Below are positions 57,728 to 64,000 of a stretch of 64,000 nucleotides of DNA, one piece after another; position 1 is the first letter of the stretch; the number at the start of each line of letters is the position of its first letter. Origin of the DNA: Pohlia nutans (lineage: Eukaryota; Streptophyta; Bryopsida; Bryales; Mniaceae); NCBI GenBank assembly GCA_022496805.1, contig CM040087.1:6646001-6710000 (forward strand). Direction: 5' to 3'. The position numbers were made by a program, and so were the translations under genes. Under the pieces are notes generated by a model. The model made no database searches and was not told the origin of the DNA. It worked only from the letters and a program-made list of their open reading frames with translations.

Positions 57728-60700
57728 ATGGAGGTCAGGATACGACCATGGCCGCTCCTTGCGCTCGTGACGATGATGCTTTTGATCGAATCCTCATTGG
57801 CAGGTACATGGAGTCCAGTCGCTTTGCCAGCCTCTCGGGAGCCGCTCCCAACAATAACAGCAGCAACACGCAGGCTACTCCAGATTTCCGGTGACAATTT
57901 CCTTTACAATTGATTATTATCTTTCTTTCTTTCTTGCATGGATTAATCGCCATTTCAGCTACTTCTTCTTTTTCACTGTGATTTTGTATGCGAAACTCCA
58001 TAATCTAACCCTGCCGATTGGAATGCCAGTTCCTGTATAAACCTTGATCAATTGATTGTTATTGTTCTTCTTGAATGGTTCGCGTTTTCAGAAAACCTGA
58101 CGGAGTATTTTCTTTTTGTGTTAAGTTTGATCAAGTGATTGTTATTTTGCTTCTTGAATGGATCGTCGTTTCAGCTTCTTTTGCATTATGACGGGCAACT
58201 GGAAGAAATAGGTCAATCGCCATTCCAGCCACTTCTTTTTTTTTTCACTGATTTTGTAATAGGCAACGGATAACCTAACCCTGCCGATTGTAATGCCAGT
58301 TTCTTGATCAATTGATTGTTATTTTTCTTCTTGAATGGGTCGCTATTCCTGGTTTCTGCCATTTATGTAAGCCTTGCATTTGCGGCAGTAATTTTTTGTT
58401 TTTTTGTGTTAATTTTGCCAATTGTTGATCAAGTGATTGTTATTTTTCTTCTTGAATGGATTGTCATTCGAGCAACTGGAAGAAATAGGGTAAACTCTCA
58501 CTGAAGATGTGCGGTTGCAGGTTTGGGGGTTTTAGACGCCCATGGAGGATTGCTTGGTGACTTTGCAATCGGAGATGAAGAACATGTTGACTTGGATTTG
58601 GTACTGTAGTTCATCCTCTTCCTACAGTAGGGTTTTGGTAGTAGTCTGTCTTAGCCAAGGATATATGGTTGAAAAATCAACGATTCGAAAATTTATGACA
58701 TTGCATGTGTTGATGAAAAATAAATAAAATTAGACAAAAGAAATTTTCCATAGGGGTTGAAAGTTATCCTTCGTGAAAAGATTGTATGATTCTCCACTCA
58801 AGTATTGCTTAATCTCTTAAGGTCCCTTGCTTAATCTCTTAAGGACCAACTGAGCCTCATGCTTTTTTACCAATTTTGAGTAGGTCATATGGAGACTTTC
58901 CTTTGTCCAATTTTATTTGCTTTTCGGCCAATACATGCCATACTCTTCACTGATTCTGGTGATATAAAATCTGACGCGCAGCTGAATTATAAATTCCACA
59001 ATATGATCAATTGATCGGTCATTTTAAAACCATTAATCCTTGGTCCTGTAGGGGTTGAGATTGTATAATTCGATGGAGAGATTTGTGTGATTTGCAGGAC
59101 GTTGGAGATACAGTGTCAGACCGTTTTCCATCCACGGTGAACAGAACCTTGAAAACGTACATGTTTGAAGTCTGTGCTCCGCGGTGGAAGGATTACATTC
59201 CTTGTCTGGACAATGGCGGTGCCATTGCAAAGCTGAAAGACAGCACACGAGGCGAAATCTGGGAACGCCATTGTCCTCGCAGGGCTTACATGTGCTGTTT
59301 GATTGCTGCACCACTGCACTACAAACCGCCCATCAGATGGCCGAAAAGCCGTCATGAGGTTAGCTTTTGGGCCTCATGTTATGGGGACTTTCTTTCGTTC
59401 AATTTTATTTGATTTTTCGACCAACTCATGCAATATTCTTCATTGATATAAAAATAATACAACACTAATTCCATTAAAAGTGCATATGCAATGTGACAAG
59501 TGCACATGGCACAAAATTATGATTATGAATTCAGGCTCTAAATTTCATGGCCCTCTTATCATGCAGCTTTTTTCAACCCTCTTATCATGCAAATTTTGAA
59601 TTTTATGATGTAAATTGAAAGGGATTGATGATCATTAACCTCTTTATCGTGCAGTTTTACAATGATGTTTTGTAAAATGCAAAATTGGTGTACATTGCAC
59701 GTGCGCTCTTAACAGTATTGATTGATGGTTTCTGCGTGTAGATTCGTTACAACAATGTTCCGCATGCACAATCACTGGGTGGAGAGAACTGGGTCAAAGT
59801 TGAGAAAGACAAGGTCCGATTTCCTGGCGGTGACATTCAATCTGCACAGGGCGCTCATCAATACCTTAACCACATCGGTGAAGTAAGTAACCAACTTGCC
59901 ATATGAAGAATTAATATCAAAATTTATTTACTAATTGATGAACACATGCAATGTTCTTCACTGATTCTCGTAGTATAAAATTTGATATTGCACAACATGA
60001 TCAATCCAACTGGTCATGTCCAAATTCTGAATCCTTGTTTTAATTCTTTAGGGGTTAATATACCCTTCATTATTGTTTTATGCCAATATTGTGCAGATGC
60101 TTCTTGGCATTGGCTATGGGAGCCGGACACGCGTGGCTCTTGACAGCCAATGCCAGGAAGCATCTGCACCATATTGGCATCAAACAACAATGAAGAATCT
60201 ATTAACCCCTAAAGAAAAAAGGATTTAGAATTTGAAAATGGTTGGTCGGATTTATCAACACATGCAATGTTCTTCACTGGTATAAAATTTGATTTTGCAC
60301 AACATGATCAATCCAATGGGTCATTTTCAAATTCTGATTCTTTGTTTCTATAGGGGTTGATATACCTTTCGTTGTTGTTTTTATGCCAATGTGGTGCAGA
60401 TGCTTCCTGGCATTGGCTATGGAAGCCGGACACGCGTGGCTCTGGACATCGGTTGTGGCGTGGCCAGCTTTGGAGCCTTCTTGTTTGATCGAGATGTGAT
60501 CACGCTGTGCTTGGCTCCAAAGGATGGTCATGAAAGTCAGTTTGCACTGGAGCGTGGTGTACCCGCTCTAGTCGCTGTTCTGGCAACACGCCGGCTTCTG
60601 TTTCCCAGCCAAGCTTTTGATCTCATCCATTGTGCTCGCTGTCAAATCCCTTGGACTCGTGATGGTATGGTATTCCTCTATTTCAAGTGACGTTTCTTCA

Positions 60701-63700
60701 GAGCCCTTTTATTAATTAATTGTGCTCACAGTTATATATGGTATCCCACTATTCTTAGACTTTCCAACCTTCCTCACATTGCTAGCGTTAATATAAGTTG
60801 AAGGAAATTATGCAAGCATTTTGACATATCTAGGAGTGCTTTCACTGGGAGATTCGTATAGAAGCTCTGGAGAAATCACTTTGGGGTACAAGAGCCAAAA
60901 TCTCTTGAGATTAAAATTATATGAATTTCTTATGAAATTTCAAAGTGGGAGGGAGGTTCTAAGTTCATACTTAAAGTAAGTATGTTGAGAATGATCTTAA
61001 CCTCTAAAGGACCAACGATTCATGGTTTTAAAATGAAAAAATCAATTGATCATATTGTCAATAATATAATTCAGATGAGAAATTTTTATAGCACCAGAAT
61101 CAGTGAAGAACATTGCATGTGTTGCTCAACCAAAAAATAAATTTGAACAAAAAGAAGTCCACACTCAAAACTGCTTAAAAAAAGCACGAGGCCCAATTTT
61201 GGCCTCTTGGTACTTTAGGCGGTTAACAAAGTGAATCTAGTCTATAAGTGTACCTAAATTCATTCCTAAGAAACTCGCTAACACCACTCCTAATATAAAG
61301 TGAGAACATACCTTTTATACTTGTGTTGAAGTGGTTGGGTTGTGTGGGTACAATCAGATGGAATTTTGCTGGTCGAGGCAGACCGTGTACTCAGAGCTGG
61401 TGCTTACTTTGTGTGGTCGCCTCAAGACAATCAAGATCATGTCTGGAGAGGTACCCCGCTTACTTCTCTTTCTTTTTTATCAACAGGAAACTATAATTCA
61501 ACTATGAATCCTTGGGGTTAAGAGTTATTAATGTCGTCATATTTTGCAGATATGGAGGAGCTGGCAAAACGACTATGTTGGGAACTGGTAGGAAAAGATG
61601 AGCTTGTTTCCATCTGGCGCAAACCTCAAAACCACGATTGCTTATGGAGTCGGTCATCCGACTCAGCTCCTGCGCTGTGTGATGCCACTGTTGATCCTGA
61701 TAAAACCTGGTACGTTTTGTTGTGGTACTACTTTGTCCTATGCTATACCATTCTTTACCAATCCAACTGAGTTCCTTTTGAAATCTGGCAATAAATGTGA
61801 GAATCAACACATGTCAAGCCATCTTCCAAGATATCTTCCCTTTCAAGTGTTCACCAAGGAAAAGTTGACAATCTACGCATACGTGTAGGCAAAATCGTCA
61901 TTCTATTACACAGTGGTAGGTTTATTTATGAGGTTTTTGAGATGAGAAGCGCTTTGCAGTATTGTGAATAGATAGATAAGAGCATCCGCACCCTACCACT
62001 GAAAGCAGGAGATTCTCTGAAAAGTGCTTGTATTTAATGTTGTTTTTTCAGAGCGGATGAGAGAGCCATGGAATATGAGCACAATATAGTGATATCTGAA
62101 TTGTCCCTCTAAAACTAATCTAAAACTAATTTAGGAAGGCCTCAGAATTGACAATAATGATCACCCATGTATATTGATTGTGATTGGTTCATGGACTATA
62201 GAGGAACACATAGCGGTTCAAGGATGTGGAGACGATAGTTTGTGACACCAAATTTTGGATGTGACGATAGTGGTCAAGGGGAAAAGAGTGTGGATGCTCT
62301 AAGGTGTCTGCACATAAAATTAGGATGTCTTGAACTGTTACTCAATGACTTTGTACAAGTATAAAATTCTTGGGGAGTTGCCTGGACAAAGAAATCTTGA
62401 GCTCATCTCAGGTGGAAGGTACCAAAAGCTACAGGAGAAAGACATGCCCCGACCACTCACAAAGTGCTACAGTGAATGTATCTATATGTCAGGCTTTTGA
62501 CACTAGTAGAAATCTTGTCAAATGTAACCTGTCTTTGACGACTAAATTCCGTTAACTTAAAATCACAATTCTTAGTCCCTTTGTACAAGTGAACCCGGTA
62601 TTTAGTCATTATAGACAAGTCGTATTTGACAGGATTTCTACTAGTGAATTTCTTTGGTCAGTTCTCACAAATGCTAACGAATATTGTGGTGTGGGTTGTA
62701 GGTATGTTCCAATGCAATCTTGCATAACTCTTTCTGAAAATGGATTCGTCCCCGAATGGCCCGCGAGATTGTCAACTCTACCTCGAAGGCTGGGGAGTAT
62801 TGTCATGGATGCTGGACTGGCAAGGCCTGAAGTCTTCAAAGCAGACCAGAGATATTGGCATGTTGTAGTGGAAAGCTACCTTCGAGGTCTAGGCCTTCAC
62901 AAAGAAGAGTTCCGGAACATCATGGACATGCGAGCTTTGTATGGAGGGTAATTACCCTCATAAAATAATTCTTTTTTGTTAAATAGTGACAAATGTTATG
63001 GTTGGTAGTCTCTCTTGAAATGTATGTGATGTGGAAATTGAATTTCGACAACAAAATGTTGAATCTGACTGGTTAGATTCAAATTGCTTTGTTGTATCAT
63101 ATTTGTCTCATGATTATTATTATTTTGACTGTATATGCGATTTTTGACAGATTTGCAGCAGCCTTGGTGAACCAGAAAGTGGATTGGTGGGTCATGAACG
63201 TTGTTCCCACGAGTGGACCGAATACTCTACCTGTCATTTTTGATCGGGGACTGATTGGCGTTTCACACGATTGGTGAGTCTCCATCCATTCTAAAATAAA
63301 GCTCTGATTTGGCACCTCGGTGTTGAAATAGTTTTTTTGGGTAGAAAGAGCATTGGGCAATTTAAAAATAAATTTTAAGTGTTACAACACAACGAAGTTA
63401 GAGCATTGTTGTGATTGAGGTTCCCCATGCAATATTGAGCAAAAATATTCGTCAATAGTTTCCACAAAATCTCAACATTTCTTTGAAATTTCAAACAATC
63501 CCCAAAATACTTGATTTGTGTTTGATTCTCACTTTCACGTAGGTAATTTAGTAGAGTTATCCTGTGTTGTGCCCCAGCTTTGAACGCCTATCAATTTTCC
63601 AAATTGGAGTTTTGGTCTGAGCTTTTTGCATTGTTTGCATTGAGTTTTGACAGGTGTGAGCCTTTTGACACGTATCCCAGGACGTACGATTTGTTGCATG

Positions 63701-63731
63701 CTGTTGGACTTTTCACCCATGAGCAACACAG
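57728..63731 (+). CDS. PMT-type (DUF248) Golgi methyltransferase, 3' end outside the window
   Basis: Exons: 57728-57890, 58521-58600, 59098-59358, 59742-59882, 60400-60664, 61358-61450, 61550-61709, 62702-62947, 63151-63273, 63654-63731. These give 536 residues, still open at the last donor. Relatives have roughly 600-650, so one or two exons are missing on the right. It is predicted to be a type II Golgi protein: a short basic N-terminus, a hydrophobic anchor at about 8-24 ([13 protein letters not shown]), then a lumenal S-adenosylmethionine-dependent methyltransferase linked in plants to pectin methylation. Signatures are YIPCLDN, ERHCP, RFPGG, the SAM loop [11 protein letters not shown] (from D231), [50 protein letters not shown] and [10 protein letters not shown]. 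The N-terminal stem is short. Introns 2, 3, 4 and 5 carry TTAA element sequence. Confidence 0.93.
58831..59058. mobile_element. TTAA element, subfamily A, in methyltransferase intron 2
   Basis: The left end is TTAATCTCTTAAGGACC, preceded by a second copy of GCTTAATCTCTTAAGG at 58808-58823. The right end is CCTTGGTCCTGTAGGGGTTGA. It has the typical body. Confidence 0.82.
59370..59455. mobile_element. Truncated subfamily A fragment next to the exon 3 donor
   Basis: GGGCCTCATGTTATGGGGAC starts about 12 bp after the exon 3 end and runs through ACTCATGCAATATTCTTCAT, corresponding to the inner part of subfamily A. Both ends are missing. Confidence 0.7.
59935..60357. repeat. Duplicated block in methyltransferase intron 4: element fragment plus start of exon 5, with an inverted piece
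   Basis: The block at about 59938-60145 (subfamily A fragment, ATGCCAATATTGTGCAG, then an exon 5 copy reading ATGCTTCTTGGCATTGGCTA to CGCGTGGCTCTTGAC) is repeated at about 60250-60453, where it leads into the real exon 5. Between them, 60146-60185 is an inverted copy of the intron-exon boundary (AGCCAATGCCAGGAAGCATC, TGCACCATATTGGCAT). A TTAACCCCTAAAG end follows at 60201. Confidence 0.9.
60997..61226. mobile_element. TTAA element, subfamily A, in methyltransferase intron 5
   Basis: The left end is TTAACCTCTAAAGGACC and the right end is CTTGGTACTTTAGGCGGTTAA-like. It has the typical subfamily A body (AGTGAAGAACATTGCATGTG, AAAGAAGTCCACACTCAAAA). Confidence 0.85.
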
Positions 63732-64000
63732 GTTCTCTCACGACACTCTACCGTTCTAATTGTTTGTCAAAGATTGCTCAAATGGGCTATCTGTTACTCT
63801 TAGTATGCTATAGAATATATACGCTAGGGCTCACAGTTTTGTGCTCCCTCCTTCCCCATCTTGATGTCCATTTAGCGCTTCCAACAAATTGGTTGAAACT
63901 TAATACATTGAGCCTTGGATGGAAGACAAAGAGAATTCATTAGAGCTCGCCACCCAACCCACCATTTCAGTGCCAAGACTGAGAATAGGGATGAATAGTG
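63732..64000. other. Intron of the methyltransferase gene, running off the window
   Basis: It begins with the donor GTTCTC after exon 10. No acceptor with the expected downstream coding sequence is visible before the edge. Confidence 0.6.

Overview
The window is nuclear DNA from a land plant. The evidence is intron-rich genes with GT-AG junctions, a plastid-targeted CbbY-type phosphatase, a plant-type ATP phosphofructokinase, a plant-only serine-rich protein, a DUF248 Golgi methyltransferase, TTTAGGG-type telomere-like repeats, and Stowaway-, Tourist- and hAT-like miniature transposons. AT-rich spacers and a bryophyte/lycophyte-flavoured kinase lean towards a seed-free plant, but the species cannot be named. 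No virus, CRISPR array, rRNA or convincing tRNA was seen.

Seven protein-coding genes can be modelled exon by exon. (1) 1326-2102 +: serine-rich protein, 2 exons. (2) 15297-23452 +: ATP-dependent 6-phosphofructokinase, 15 exons, 517 aa. (3) 23748-28301 -: CbbY-like HAD phosphatase with an N-terminal transit peptide, 11 exons, 323 aa, convergent with gene 2 and only about 300 bp away. (4) 36908-43741 -: F-box protein with a long unrecognised C-terminal part, 11 exons, 643 aa. (5) 47296-50904 +: mitochondrial ribosomal protein uL15, 4 exons, 261 aa. (6) 52272-53669 -: intronless protein kinase with DYD in place of DFG, 465 aa. (7) 57728 to past the right edge, +: PMT/DUF248 methyltransferase, 10 exons visible, with the C-terminal exon or exons outside the window. 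All listed exon phases join without a frameshift.

The space between and inside the genes is crowded with short non-coding mobile elements. The dominant group starts TTAA-CCCCTAAAGG and ends with the inverse, in lengths from about 220 bp to 2.5 kb. About twenty copies are visible. An element at 55672-56620 sits inside another repeat whose related copy near 29673-29679 lacks the insertion and carries a single TCAA where the filled site has TTAA. This points to TTAA target duplication, the piggyBac hallmark. A 271-bp hAT-like element occurs twice with 8-bp duplications (9784-10054, 30266-30535). A Tourist-like element has a TAA duplication (56946-57308). Two Stowaway-like elements with TA ends lie in the PFK and uL15m introns. 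A roughly 360-bp fold-back element occurs twice (22129, 46581). A broken Tc1-like transposase lies at 32428-33104.

The genes do not form an operon or an obvious pathway cluster. PFK (glycolysis) and CbbY (removal of a Rubisco inhibitor) both act in central carbon metabolism, but their convergence may be chance. The points most worth a second look are the TTAA element system, the partial exon duplication and inverted piece in the methyltransferase intron 4, element-derived sequence next to splice sites, and the kinase active-site change.
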